From Deltaproteobacteria bacterium (GTDB lineage Bacteria > SAR324 > XYD2-FULL-50-16), in NCBI GenBank assembly GCA_018645005.1, contig JABGPJ010000115.1, positions 1 to 35,026 of the forward strand: a stretch of DNA of 35,026 nucleotides, read 5' to 3'. Below, one piece after another: positions 16,795 to 24,890 of the stretch. The notes below the pieces were generated by a model, which saw only the letters and a program-made list of their open reading frames with translations, had not been told where the DNA came from and searched no databases. Made by a program: the position numbers and the translations under genes. How positions within the stretch are numbered: the first letter of the stretch is position 1; every line of letters begins with the position of its first letter.

Positions 16795-17784
16795 GAGCCC
16801 TTTAATATTTTGTGACCCGAATTTACGAAATCGATCATATCGATTTTTGGCAACCGCTGAAGGTGCCATATCCTGATATTTATGTAAATGCTTAAGTAGG
16901 TACCTTTTCATACTCTGAGCCGTTACCACTTTGTCATTGTGTGCCCCGCCCAGTGGTTCGGGAATGATATCTTCGATGACATCCAATTTTTTCAGATCTT
17001 CTGCTGTGATTTTCAGCCGTTTGGCAGCGATCGGTGCTTGAGATGGATCGTCCCACAAAATTGCTGCACACCCCTCTGGAGAGATAGTGGAATAAACGGA
17101 ATACCGCATCATCAACACATCATTGGAAAATGCAAGTCCCAAGGCCCCTCCGCTTCCGCCTTCGCCAGTGATGACAGTGATTATCGGAACTGTGATGGCG
17201 GACATTTCATAGAGATTTCTGGCGATCGCTTCTGCCTGGCCGTTTTCTTCAGCTTCAACACCCGGGTAAGCACCCGGTGTGTCGACAAGGGTAATAATCG
17301 GTAATGACAGTTTTTCAGCCAGTTTCATAAGTCTTCCGGCTTTCCGATAACCCCCGGGTTGAGCCATACCATTGTTTCGTCTTTTCCTTCCCTTAAGGTC
17401 TCGCCCCTTCTGGTGGCCGATAATCATCACCTTTTGACTGTCGATTTTTGCAAAGCCGCCAATGATGGAGGGATCATCACTATTTAATCTATCGCCATGC
17501 AGTTCGATAAAATCCGTGAATATTAAGTCAATATAATCCAAAGCGGTCGGACGGTCGATATGACGCGAGATCTTAACAATTTGATGGGGTTTCAGGTGTT
17601 CATATATTTGTTCTCTCAGTTCCTGCACCTGATTTTCCATTTTTTCTATATCTTTGGACAAATCGATATTGTGCAGCTTAGCCCCCTCTCTCAGCTCATC
17701 TATTTTATAAGCTAATTCATAAAGCGGCTTTTCAAAATCCATGATATTTTTTTTCTTTCTCTTTTTCTTTATAATTTCTTTCAT
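16792..17784 (-). CDS. accA: Acetyl-CoA carboxylase carboxyltransferase, alpha subunit
   Basis: AccA pairs with AccD to transfer the carboxyl group from biotin to acetyl-CoA, forming malonyl-CoA for fatty acid synthesis. Core motifs are GGFAKIDSQKVMIIGHQKGRD, the alpha-specific AQPGGYRKAGRLMKLAEKL, LVDTPGAYPGVEAEENGQAE, and ITGEGGSGGALGLAFSNDVL, the crotonase-fold oxyanion region. MRYSVYSTISPEGCAAILW and AAKRLKITAEDL are also typical. The ATG at 17784 gives 330 residues with a lysine-rich lead (IIKKKRKKKN); ATG 17742 (MDFEKPLYEL) gives the usual family N-terminus and 316 residues, and may be the real start. It follows accD by 36 bases. The TAA stop lies in the right end of a small repeat element, so the last residues may have been altered by its insertion. 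Confidence 0.93.
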   Translation of the reverse strand: MKEIIKKKRKKKNIMDFEKPLYELAYKIDELREGAKLHNIDLSKDIEKMENQVQELREQIYEHLKPHQIVKISRHIDRPTALDYIDLIFTDFIELHGDRLNSDDPSIIGGFAKIDSQKVMIIGHQKGRDLKGRKRRNNGMAQPGGYRKAGRLMKLAEKLSLPIITLVDTPGAYPGVEAEENGQAEAIARNLYEMSAITVPIITVITGEGGSGGALGLAFSNDVLMMRYSVYSTISPEGCAAILWDDPSQAPIAAKRLKITAEDLKKLDVIEDIIPEPLGGAHNDKVVTAQSMKRYLLKHLHKYQDMAPSAVAKNRYDRFRKFGSQNIKGL

Positions 17785-17820
17785 TCCAACGGCTCCGCTA
17801 CCTGTTTTATGGTTCTGTTA

Positions 17821-18666
17821 TTATTCCGCATATTCTAATAAACGGCCCAGTGTCAGTTTGAGTTCATGTCTATGCACGATTTTGTCTATCATACCATGCT
17901 GTTGAACAAACTCGGCCCGTTGAAAGTATTTTGGCAGTTTTTGTCTGATGGTTTGCTCGATGACCCGTTTTCCGGCGAATCCGATCAGCGCATTCGGTTC
18001 TGAAAGATGCACATCTCCCAACATGGCAAAACTGGCTGTGGTTCCGCCGGTGGTTGGGTCGAGGAGAACCGAGATGTAAAAAAGTCCGGCATCTGCCAGT
18101 TGCTTGATGGCCGCACTGGTTTTAGCCATTTGCATTAAACTGATAATGCCCTCCTGCATGCGGGCGCCACCAGAATTTGACATGCTGATCAGTGGTAGTT
18201 TTTTCTTAATGGCTGTTTCAACAGCCAAAGAGAATTTCTCACCCACAACCGATCCCATGCTTCCTCCCATAAAGCCGAAATCCATAATACTGATAACGTT
18301 TTTATGTCCGTTTATCTCCGCAATTCCTGTAATTATTGCATCTTTAATCCCTGATCTTTTTTGGGCTTGCTCTATTCGCTGACTATAAGGTTGCGTATCT
18401 TTAAATTTCAGGAAATTAGTGCTTTCCAAATTCTGGTTGAACTCTTTAAATGTGTCAGCATCAGTGGTGAAGGCCAATCTTTCGGAGCAGGTCAATCGGA
18501 AATGATAATTGCAATGGGGGCAAACCTTCTGGTTTTCTATCAGCATTTTTCTAAAAAGGACTTCGCCACAAGCGAGGCATTTTGTTTGTAAATCCCCCGG
18601 AATGTCCAATTTATCCGGTTCAATATCGATGTGGGCCTTTTTCGCCAGCCATTCAGCGATTGACAT
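17821..18666 (-). CDS. accD: Acetyl-CoA carboxylase carboxyltransferase, beta subunit
   Basis: AccD is the zinc-binding beta subunit of the carboxyltransferase. The N-terminal zinc ribbon has its four cysteines at residues 30, 33, 49 and 52 (CLACGEVLF and CPHCNYHF). The crotonase fold follows with KDAIITGIAEINGHKNVISI, DFGFMGGSMGSVVGEK, MSNSGGARMQEGIISLMQM and VLLDPTTGGTTASFAMLGD. The 281-residue length is typical. It lies directly upstream of accA on the same strand, an uncommon arrangement compared with the accD-folC order of many bacteria but natural for making an alpha2-beta2 complex. ATG 18666 lies a few bases after an AAGGGAAA ribosome binding site. Confidence 0.94.
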   Translation of the reverse strand: MSIAEWLAKKAHIDIEPDKLDIPGDLQTKCLACGEVLFRKMLIENQKVCPHCNYHFRLTCSERLAFTTDADTFKEFNQNLESTNFLKFKDTQPYSQRIEQAQKRSGIKDAIITGIAEINGHKNVISIMDFGFMGGSMGSVVGEKFSLAVETAIKKKLPLISMSNSGGARMQEGIISLMQMAKTSAAIKQLADAGLFYISVLLDPTTGGTTASFAMLGDVHLSEPNALIGFAGKRVIEQTIRQKLPKYFQRAEFVQQHGMIDKIVHRHELKLTLGRLLEYAE

Positions 18667-18710
18667 ATGTTTCCCTTTTATTAAGCGTTCTCTGACTCAG
18701 CCGCCCCGTT

Positions 18711-18740
18711 TCACTTGAGTAATTTTTGACCGATCCCTAA
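18711..18740 (+). repeat. Dispersed repeat end upstream of accD
   Basis: ACTTGAGTAATTTTTGACCG followed by ATCCCTAA matches the reverse complement of the 16690-16715 end and resembles 4817-4846. It stands alone in the accD upstream region, where it could influence the accDA promoter. Confidence 0.4.
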
Positions 18741-18896
18741 GTGACCGAGGGCGTTGTTGATGGTCCATTCTTTAAATTGTGTAACCTGGTAATGACCCCC
18801 CATTAATAAGAAATTGGTTTTCTAGAGTCAAGTTGTATTTTCCTCACTTTTGGGAATTCTGGTTGGTCTTAATGAATATCAAGTGTCTAACAAGGA

Positions 18897-20096
18897 CTAT
18901 TTATGGTCTCTTTTCCAACCCCAGAGTCCCCACACCAAGCCAATTAGAGCGAGAAGAGTGAAACCGGTGGATGCCAGACTGATTCCAGGCAGATGACCGA
19001 TTTCCCATATTTTACCGCCAAGCACCGCTCCGATCACACGCCCAATTCCTGCAACCGCATAAAATGCGGAAATCATGGTGGCACGTGATCCGGGCGCGAG
19101 TTCTGTACAAAGGCTGATGAAAGTCACATAGGTGAATTCAAAACTGACAAAAATCAGGAACAGGCTGGCTAAGGCTGCGGTCAGGTTTTGATTGGCGAGT
19201 GGAAGTACAGCAAAGCTGCAAGCTGAAACACCAAGGCCTAAGAAAACCGCTTTTTTTAATCCGATTTTATCGGAAAGAAAAGCCGTCATTGATTCACCAA
19301 ATATTTCGGCTATTCCGATGACGCTGGTCCCTATTCCAAGGGCCACAATACTGAGATTAAAAGAATCTTCCAGCCATGCCCCATATACGACAAAAATATT
19401 ATCATTCGCAATACTGACAAACAAAGCGAACAGTAGTGCTCCTAAAGCAGATCGATTGGTTAAGATCTGTTTCCAGAGAATCAGCGTTTCTTGCAGACGA
19501 TAAGCCTGTCGCTTTTGTTTCTGATCTGACGGAAAAAGGGCAGCCACGAGAATGACCGAGATCAGAGCCATGAGGCCTATGGCAATAAAGGGCGCCTGCC
19601 AGCCTAACTTCTCAATCAACAGCCCCATTAAGGGGATCCCGATCAAAGTGCTTCCCGCCCAGGCAAATTCCATCATCCCAATAATCAATCCGCGCCGGCG
19701 ATAAGGAACCCGTTGTCCAACATAGGCCTGAATTGCTGGATCTACAATGCTTTTCCCCAAGCCGGACAGCAGCATGGCAATCGCAATGACCCAATAAAAT
19801 GGCAATATGCCGGCGGCCAACATACCGACAGCTAGAAAGCTCATTCCGATCAGGATCATAAACTTATATCCCAACCGATCACCTAATGGTCCGAAAAAGA
19901 TACCTAAAACCGAGGTTCCCTGATTGACAGCAATCAGACTGGTAATGGACGTTAAAGGCACTCCCAGCCCACGACTGAATGCCGCTGCAAATGTATAGAC
20001 GAATCTTCTGGACGTATTGAGTAATAGACGGCTGAAAGTAATAACAATAAAATTTAAAAAAAGCTTTTTTTGAAATTTGTTTTTGGCGTATTCCAT
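18897..20096 (-). CDS. MFS transporter
   Basis: This 399-residue integral membrane protein has the 12-helix pattern of the major facilitator superfamily. The loop 2-3 signature is visible as GPLGDRLGYKFMILIG, and the duplicated signature in the second half as FLSDKIGLKKAVFLGLG. Between the halves is a short cytoplasmic linker (FPSDQKQKRQAYRLQE). The pattern is that of proton-driven drug or metabolite exporters, but the substrate cannot be read from sequence. The start ATG 20096 has no obvious ribosome binding site in its AT-rich upstream. No co-directional gene adjoins it closely; accD is 230 bases downstream. Confidence 0.85.
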   Translation of the reverse strand: MEYAKNKFQKKLFLNFIVITFSRLLLNTSRRFVYTFAAAFSRGLGVPLTSITSLIAVNQGTSVLGIFFGPLGDRLGYKFMILIGMSFLAVGMLAAGILPFYWVIAIAMLLSGLGKSIVDPAIQAYVGQRVPYRRRGLIIGMMEFAWAGSTLIGIPLMGLLIEKLGWQAPFIAIGLMALISVILVAALFPSDQKQKRQAYRLQETLILWKQILTNRSALGALLFALFVSIANDNIFVVYGAWLEDSFNLSIVALGIGTSVIGIAEIFGESMTAFLSDKIGLKKAVFLGLGVSACSFAVLPLANQNLTAALASLFLIFVSFEFTYVTFISLCTELAPGSRATMISAFYAVAGIGRVIGAVLGGKIWEIGHLPGISLASTGFTLLALIGLVWGLWGWKRDHK

Positions 20097-20121
20097 TAAG
20101 TGTGTTTATGAGATCATCTAG

Positions 20122-20894
20122 TTGACACGGTTTCTAGTGCTGAAACTGGCCTTAGCGCGAATTAAGAATGTTACCATTCGCTACCAGTGGCGTAAAGGGT
20201 TGACTTATCTATTCAGTTTCCTGGGTATTCTTCTGATTGGTGGAATCTGGGGCTTCTGTCTGCTGGCCTGGCTGTGGCCCTAAGGGAACCGGTGGTGGAT
20301 ATGGCTGGATGGGGGTAACTCATTTTAAAAAGACCATTTGAGATCGGTGACAGAATAGAGATCAAAAGTCAATCCGGCGATGTGATCGACATTCAGGTAT
20401 TCCCTTTCAGTATGCTTAAGGTCGGAAACCGGGTTGATGCGGATCAAAGTACAGGCAGGATCGTTCATGTTCCAAATGGGTTGGTTTTCAATCAAATCAT
20501 ATCCAATTACAGTAAAGGACTTCCCTTTTTATGGAATGAGATACCTGTCCTGGTAACATTTGATATTGACTGGCAAAAAGCCAAAGAGATCCTGTCCGAA
20601 ATCGTGCTCAAGAATATGAAAGATCAGCGACAAAAAGCGGAGCAAAAACTTAAGCAAGAGCAGTATAAATACCCGATCCATTATTCAAACCCTGAACCTG
20701 TAGTGTACACTGTTGTGAAAAATTCCGGTATCATGCTGACGATGCGATATCTCTGTGAACCCAGGGATCGTCGCAACAGTGAGCAGGAACTCTGGGAAGA
20801 GACGTTACACCAGTTTGCCCTGCATGATAATATTGATTTTGCCTATCCAACTCATCGCGTATATCGCAGTGAAGGGGACTCTCCTAAAATTTAG
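20122..20894 (+). pseudogene. MscS-type mechanosensitive channel pseudogene
   Basis: Two pieces of one channel gene are found in different frames. The first, 20122-20283, translates as FLVLKLALARIKNVTIRYQW followed by RKGLTYLFSFLGILLIGGIW, a membrane-helix region near the channel N-terminal part, and ends at TAA. The second becomes recognisable near 20328 as LILKRPFEIGDRIEIKSQSG, continuing with the conserved beta domain (RIVHVPNGLVFNQIISNYSK) and the C-terminal cytoplasmic vestibule, to a stop at 20894. The pore helix TM3 and the segment between the pieces are missing, and a stop lies just ahead of the second piece. The 170-codon frame from 20382 is only the tail of this broken gene. Confidence 0.8.
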
Positions 20895-20981
20895 TCAGAT
20901 AATGGTTTGATGGAAAGGGTTGAATAGCGATAATCTAAAAGAAACAAAGCAATTTTTCAGAACACTCATAGATCTCAATAA

Positions 20982-21416
20982 ATGGAAAATAAAGACAAGA
21001 AAACTAAAGTATTGTTGGAATCCAGCTCACAAGGTTTCAGTATTTCAATACATGGAAAGAAAGGAGAGGACGGCAACTGGCTGTGTGCAGTGGAGAACAA
21101 TGAAGTCATCTTATCTGATTTTCCCACCAGTGATTTCCTCGAAAAGATCGAACAGGAACGACGCTATGATAAAACAGATTTTATATTAAGTTTCGCTGAC
21201 GCTTTTAAGCGGTTTGATCTGTCGGAATGGTTTCTGTGTCGTCCTTTGAAGATAGAGAAGGAGTTTGCGGAGTTTGTCTTAAACGAATTTGAAAAACGAA
21301 TGGATGAGTATTCAGAACAATTCCCAGCAGAATCCCCCACGGAAGAGTTTATGCGGAAAACCAGAAGAGACGAATGGAGAACCAAAGCCGCGGCTTCTCT
21401 GGCAAGCAAACCTTAA
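20982..21416 (+). CDS. Hypothetical protein, charged, 144 residues
   Basis: The family is not recognised. The product is soluble and highly charged, with no signal or membrane helix. The N-terminal third looks beta-rich (KVLLESSSQGFSISIHGKKG, NWLCAVENNEVILSDF), the middle contains aromatic residues (FILSFADAFKRFDLSEWFLC), and the end is helical (AEFVLNEFEKRMDEYSEQF) with a basic tail. Codon use matches its neighbours and there are no internal interruptions, so it is probably real. It lies between the MscS pseudogene and the ArsR operator on the same strand; nothing links it to the arsenic genes. The ATG at 20982 has no good ribosome binding site. Confidence 0.55.
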   Translation: MENKDKKTKVLLESSSQGFSISIHGKKGEDGNWLCAVENNEVILSDFPTSDFLEKIEQERRYDKTDFILSFADAFKRFDLSEWFLCRPLKIEKEFAEFVLNEFEKRMDEYSEQFPAESPTEEFMRKTRRDEWRTKAAASLASKP

Positions 21417-21497
21417 AACATCGCCACCTGCGATGGCCGCCCCCATTTTGTGATCCACAAATTTATCTTGTTGGTTTGATTTGTGGAACTTTAAGGC

Positions 21498-21543
21498 TTG
21501 ACAGAACGGTTTCTTATTTGGCAATATTGCCAAATAAGAAACC
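21498..21543 (+). promoter_or_regulatory. arsR promoter and 36-bp perfect palindromic operator
   Basis: Positions 21508-21543 form a perfect 36-bp palindrome with half-site GGTTTCTTATTTGGCAAT. It begins four bases after a TTGACA -35 element (21498-21503), so a repressor bound there would cover the spacer, the -10 region and the start site. The ArsR gene begins 14 bases later, after an AAGGAGAG ribosome binding site. ArsR/SmtB dimers typically bind such dyads, so autoregulation is likely. A shorter TTTGGCCAAA palindrome at 22105-22114 precedes the permease gene. Confidence 0.75.
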
Positions 21544-21556
21544 ATAAGGAGAGTGA

Positions 21557-21892
21557 ATGGATAGCAAACAAAAAGCGAGATATGAGGCACAAGCTGGAAT
21601 TATCAAGGCTTTGGCCCACCCCAGCCGCTTGTTCATTGTCGAGGAGCTGAACCGGCAAAAGCGTTGTGTAAGCGAGCTGACAGAGATGATTGGGGTTGAT
21701 ACGTCTACTGTTTCAAAACACCTCGGTATCTTAAAAAATGCAGGACTGGTTTTACATGAGAAGAAAGGGACGACGGTCTACTATCAACTGAGAATGCCCT
21801 GTTTGCTCGATTTCATTAATTGTGTGGAATCTGTGATGGAAGCAAATGCACTGGGTCAAATGGAGACAATGATCAGCTGCAAAATAAAATAG
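21557..21892 (+). CDS. arsR: ArsR family metalloregulator
   Basis: The 111-residue winged-helix repressor has the ArsR layout: KALAHPSRLFIVEELNRQ, a helix-turn-helix with recognition helix around TSTVSKHLGILKNAGLV, and the wing HEKKGTTVYYQLRM. Cysteines at residues 37 (RCVSEL), 82 and 89 (PCLLDFINC), and 108 are candidates for a soft-metal or As(III)/Sb(III) site; the classical ELCVCDL pair is absent, so the site would be of a different type. Binding of arsenite would release it from the palindrome just upstream. Downstream are a permease, a thioredoxin-like protein and ACR3, which together suggest arsenic control. Confidence 0.85.
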   Translation: MDSKQKARYEAQAGIIKALAHPSRLFIVEELNRQKRCVSELTEMIGVDTSTVSKHLGILKNAGLVLHEKKGTTVYYQLRMPCLLDFINCVESVMEANALGQMETMISCKIK

Positions 21893-21914
21893 GGTCAGGA
21901 AAGACTCGCTGTGC

Positions 21915-21958
21915 TTTATTGCGTAGCTTGGGTTTAATACCCCGCCGCTTGCGGCGTT
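21915..21958 (-). repeat. 44-bp dispersed palindromic repeat, copy B
   Basis: The reverse complement starts AACGCCGCAAGCGGCGGGG and matches 9775-9818 in 39 of 44 positions. It contains a self-complementary CGCCG/CGGCG stem around a CTTG tetraloop. The same stem-loop core recurs in the terminator at 22067-22087. Confidence 0.6.
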
Positions 21959-22066
21959 GTGCATTCAAGTAAATTCTGTTGTTCTAACGAAAAGCTATTA
22001 GCTATTAGGCGTTAGCCATTGGAAGCTTATGCTAATCGCTTAAAGCTAAAACCTAAAAGCTGAATA

Positions 22067-22097
22067 CCCCGTCCGCTTGCGGCGGGGATTCTTTTAT
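22067..22097 (+). terminator. Rho-independent terminator after arsR
   Basis: CCCCG, a bulged T, then CCG pair with CGGCGGGG around a CTTG tetraloop, followed by ATTCTTTTATTTT. It is a strong stem with a T-rich tail. It would stop transcripts that leave arsR, so some of them may not reach the permease. Confidence 0.6.
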
Positions 22098-22104
22098 TTT
22101 CCTT

Positions 22105-22129
22105 TTTGGCCAAATAACAATAGTATATT
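22105..22129 (+). promoter_or_regulatory. Possible second ArsR site and -10 before the permease
   Basis: TTTGGCCAAA at 22105-22114 is a perfect palindrome sharing TTTGGC and CCAAATAA with the arsR operator but lacking its central bases. A TATATT hexamer follows at 22124-22129, 20 bases before the permease start. Control by the same repressor is inferred from this similarity. Confidence 0.4.
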
Positions 22130-22148
22130 TAAAATGAGGAATTAAAAA

Positions 22149-23447
22149 ATGATTTGGAAAAGTGAATGGAAACCGTTGCTCTGGATTGTTTCCGGTTTTT
22201 TAGTCGCTTTCTACTTGCCTGTAGGAATCCCAAGATTTGACAAGGCGATCATGGAAGCCTTTCACCTTGTTAAATGGTACGCCCAGGAGCATGTGATCCT
22301 TTGTTTAGTCCCCGCGTTCTTCATTGCGGGTGCCATCTCGGTATTTATCAGTGAAGCCTCTGTCATGAAGTACCTGGGACCTGCCGCAAATAAGTTCGTT
22401 TCGTATGGTGTTTCATCGGTTTCCGGATCGATTCTGGCTGTTTGTTCTTGCACGGTGCTGCCACTGTTTTCTGGGATTTATCGTATGGGTGCCGGGCTGG
22501 GTCCAGCAACCGCTTTTCTATACTCAGGACCGGCAATTAATGTCCTGGCGATAATTTTAACCGCTCGCATCCTGGGTGCCCCCTTGGGAATTGCCAGGGC
22601 AGTTGGGGCTATTCTGTTCAGTATTGTGATTGGGCTGTTGATGCATTTCCTATTTCGCAAGGAGGAACAGGAAAAAACAGCGGTCGCGATGTCTGTGCCT
22701 GAGCCTGAGATTAAACGCCCTTTGTGGCAGAACGGTGTTTTTTTCTTCTTGATGATTTCAATTCTGGTTTTTGCAAATTGGGGAAAATCGGATAGTTCTT
22801 CAGGGATCTGGTACCAGGTGTATTCGCTGAAATGGATGATCACAGGGTTATCTGCTTTGGGTCTGACTTTTGTTTTGTATTGCTGGTTCAGTATTAAGTG
22901 GTGGAAACTTCTGCTGCTGATTTTTCCAGTGGCTGTTTTATCATATCTGTTTTCCAGTATTCCGATGATTCCGTTTGTTGCAGGCGCTATTGGACTCTCA
23001 ATCATCACCAGCACAGATAAAGATGAAGCTGAGGAGTGGTTTGAGCAGACCTGGGACTTTGCCAAACAAATTTTGCCCTTATTGTTGTTCGGGGTTTTAA
23101 TTGCTGGTCTTTTACTGGGAAGACCCGGCCAAGAGGGCTTGATTCCGTCACACTGGGTTAATTGGGCGGTCGGGGGCAATTCACTGTGGTCCAATCTGTT
23201 TGCATCAGTTGTGGGGGCATTCATGTATTTTGCGACACTGACAGAGATCCCAATTCTGCAGGGATTAATTGGAAATGGAATGGGTCAGGGTCCCGCATTG
23301 GCACTTTTGTTATCCGGGCCTGCTTTATCCTTACCAAATATGCTGGTCATCAGGAGTGTCTTAGGCACTCAAAAAACCATTGCCTTTGTTTCACTGGTCA
23401 TTGTTATGTCTACCATTTGCGGAATGATTTATGGTGCTCTTTTTTAA
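22149..23447 (+). CDS. UPF0718/ArsP-like permease
   Basis: This is a 432-residue inner-membrane permease with two related halves, each containing a buried, glycine-rich helix pair. The first half carries the family hallmark VCSCTVLPLFSGIYRMGAG and PATAFLYSGPAINVLA; the second repeats it as LTEIPILQGLIGNGMGQGPA and ALLLSGPALSLPNMLV. Members include ArsP, which exports trivalent organoarsenicals, and permeases of unknown cargo in redox-active metal operons. The neighbouring small CxxC protein and ACR3 fit an arsenic role; methylarsenite or another thiol-reactive metalloid is possible. It begins after a TGAGGA ribosome binding site. The final genes of the set follow within 25-40 bases. Confidence 0.82.
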   Translation: MIWKSEWKPLLWIVSGFLVAFYLPVGIPRFDKAIMEAFHLVKWYAQEHVILCLVPAFFIAGAISVFISEASVMKYLGPAANKFVSYGVSSVSGSILAVCSCTVLPLFSGIYRMGAGLGPATAFLYSGPAINVLAIILTARILGAPLGIARAVGAILFSIVIGLLMHFLFRKEEQEKTAVAMSVPEPEIKRPLWQNGVFFFLMISILVFANWGKSDSSSGIWYQVYSLKWMITGLSALGLTFVLYCWFSIKWWKLLLLIFPVAVLSYLFSSIPMIPFVAGAIGLSIITSTDKDEAEEWFEQTWDFAKQILPLLLFGVLIAGLLLGRPGQEGLIPSHWVNWAVGGNSLWSNLFASVVGAFMYFATLTEIPILQGLIGNGMGQGPALALLLSGPALSLPNMLVIRSVLGTQKTIAFVSLVIVMSTICGMIYGALF

Positions 23448-23472
23448 TATTCTTAATAACATTGGAGAAAAA

Positions 23473-23709
23473 ATGAAATCAATTAAAATTCTTGGATCCG
23501 GTTGTGCCAAGTGTAATAAGCTTTATGAAATGACAAACCAGGCGGCCAGTCAACTGGAGATTGAGTTTGAAATGGAAAAAGTGACCGATATGGCAAAATT
23601 TGTTGAATTTGGTGTCATGATTACACCCGCTCTGGTAGTAGATGGTGAGGTGAAGGTTTCAGGATCAGTTCCATCGGTTGAAAAACTGAAAAAACTAATC
23701 AAGAGCTGA
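23473..23709 (+). CDS. Small thioredoxin/glutaredoxin-like CxxC protein
   Basis: The 78-residue product is a minimal thioredoxin fold of the type found beside UPF0718 permeases (MTH895-like). The redox pair is at residues 11 and 14 (GSGCAKCNKLYEM), the cis-proline region is GVMITPALVVDGEVKVSG, and the fold is complete. It starts at the ATG preceded by GGAGAAAA, 25 bases after the permease. In arsenic operons such proteins may reduce or hand over metalloids or maintain the permease or ACR3 thiols. That role is inferred from context. An upstream frame extension overlapping the permease end exists but lacks a ribosome binding site. Confidence 0.82.
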   Translation: MKSIKILGSGCAKCNKLYEMTNQAASQLEIEFEMEKVTDMAKFVEFGVMITPALVVDGEVKVSGSVPSVEKLKKLIKS

Positions 23710-23747
23710 TTCTGTTATAATTTCAAACGCTAAGGCTGAGGTTGAAA

Positions 23748-24839
23748 ATGGCTGAAAAAAAACTCTCATTTCTGGACAGGTTTTTAACTCTTTGGATTTT
23801 CCTGGGGATGTTCGTTGGCGTCATGTGGGGATATTTGTATCCCGGCATTCGCGAAGTCATCAATGTTTTTCAGGTAGGGACCACCAATATCCCGATTGCA
23901 ATTGGTTTGATTTTGATGATGTATCCCCCTCTGGCCAAGGTGAAATACGAGCACCTGGGTCAGGTATTCAGAAACTGGCGGGTGTTGACCCTTTCATTGG
24001 TTCAAAACTGGATCATTGGACCAATTTTGATGTTTTTGCTGGCCATCACTTTTCTTGCGGGCTACCACGAATACATGGTCGGGCTGATACTTATCGGATT
24101 GGCACGGTGTATCGCTATGGTGATTGTCTGGAATGATCTGGCAGGTGGCGACACAGAATACTGTGCCGGTCTGGTTGCGTTTAATTCCATTTTTCAGGTC
24201 CTGTTCTTTTCAGTCTATGCCTATATATTTATAACAGTGGTCCCGCGGTGGATAGGTCTTGAAGGCGCAATCGTAGACATATCCGTCGGCCAGATTGCCG
24301 AAAGTGTTTTTATTTACCTGGGAATCCCTTTTATTGCCGGGATTATATCCAGAGTCATTGGCTTGAAAATAAAAGGAAAGGAGTGGTATGAAAACAAATT
24401 CATCCCCAAAATCAGTCCCATCACCTTAATCGCCCTCCTCTTTACCATTCTGGTGATGTTTTCATTGAAAGGAGAGTACATCGTCGAATTACCTTTGCAC
24501 GTGATTCGTGTGGCAATTCCTCTTTGTATATATTTTGTGGTGATGTTTTTTATCTCTTTTTTCATGTCCCTTCGGGTGGGCGCCACTTACGAACAATCCA
24601 CCACACTCAGTTTTACAGCCGCTTCTAATAATTTTGAATTGGCCATAGCAGTTGCCGTGGCGGTTTTCGGGATTGACTCTGGAGTGGCATTTGCTGCAGT
24701 GATAGGGCCGCTGGTGGAAGTTCCTGTCTTAATTGCCATGGTCAATGTGGCTCTCTGGTTCAAACGAAAGTACTTTCCGTTTCAAGTAACAACAACCACT
24801 GGTTTGGTACATCTGTCCAAAAAACCAGCAGCGACCTGA
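23748..24839 (+). CDS. acr3: ACR3 family arsenite efflux permease
   Basis: This is a ten-helix inner-membrane arsenite exporter of the ACR3 (BART superfamily) type, driven by the proton-motive force. Diagnostic regions are [33 protein letters not shown], and helix 4 with the essential cysteine, [16 protein letters not shown] (Cys about 121). The conserved glutamate in helix 9 is [16 protein letters not shown] (Glu about 297), and [15 protein letters not shown] closes the fold. The length of 363 residues is standard. The ATG at 23748 is preferred because GAGG lies just upstream; TTG 23742 would add two residues. It ends the arsR-permease-Trx-acr3 set and is followed by a terminator hairpin. 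Confidence 0.93.
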   Translation: MAEKKLSFLDRFLTLWIFLGMFVGVMWGYLYPGIREVINVFQVGTTNIPIAIGLILMMYPPLAKVKYEHLGQVFRNWRVLTLSLVQNWIIGPILMFLLAITFLAGYHEYMVGLILIGLARCIAMVIVWNDLAGGDTEYCAGLVAFNSIFQVLFFSVYAYIFITVVPRWIGLEGAIVDISVGQIAESVFIYLGIPFIAGIISRVIGLKIKGKEWYENKFIPKISPITLIALLFTILVMFSLKGEYIVELPLHVIRVAIPLCIYFVVMFFISFFMSLRVGATYEQSTTLSFTAASNNFELAIAVAVAVFGIDSGVAFAAVIGPLVEVPVLIAMVNVALWFKRKYFPFQVTTTTGLVHLSKKPAAT

Positions 24840-24852
24840 GCCGACTAAAACG

Positions 24853-24890
24853 GAAACCGCTCGTATCTATGAGCGGGTTCTTCTTTTTAT
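24853..24890 (+). terminator. Rho-independent terminator after acr3
   Basis: GAAACCGCTC at 24853-24862 pairs with GAGCGGGTTC at 24871-24880 with one mismatch around an 8-base loop, followed by TTCTTTTTATTT. It ends the arsenic operon. The stem also overlaps the last codons of the convergent VWA gene, whose stop is at 24869-24867. Confidence 0.7.

Larger units (their letters stand above)
21893..22148. other. Repeat-packed gap between arsR and the permease
   Basis: The gap contains the reverse-orientation 44-bp repeat (21915-21958), a run of variants of GCTATTAGC and GCTAAAAC near 21997-22062, a terminator hairpin (22067-22087), the TTTGGCCAAA palindrome, and an AT-rich -10-like TATATT near 22124. 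The permease may therefore be driven by its own promoter as well as by read-through from arsR. Confidence 0.5.

Noticed and set aside
21960-22062. CRISPR-like array from the repeated GCTATTAGC-type words
   Set aside because: The repeats are short, irregular and unevenly spaced, with no conserved repeat-spacer pattern.
22478-23224. 248-codon minus-strand frame inside the permease gene
   Set aside because: It is the antisense of a GC-rich membrane protein gene with clear sense-strand motifs; the product has no coherent features.
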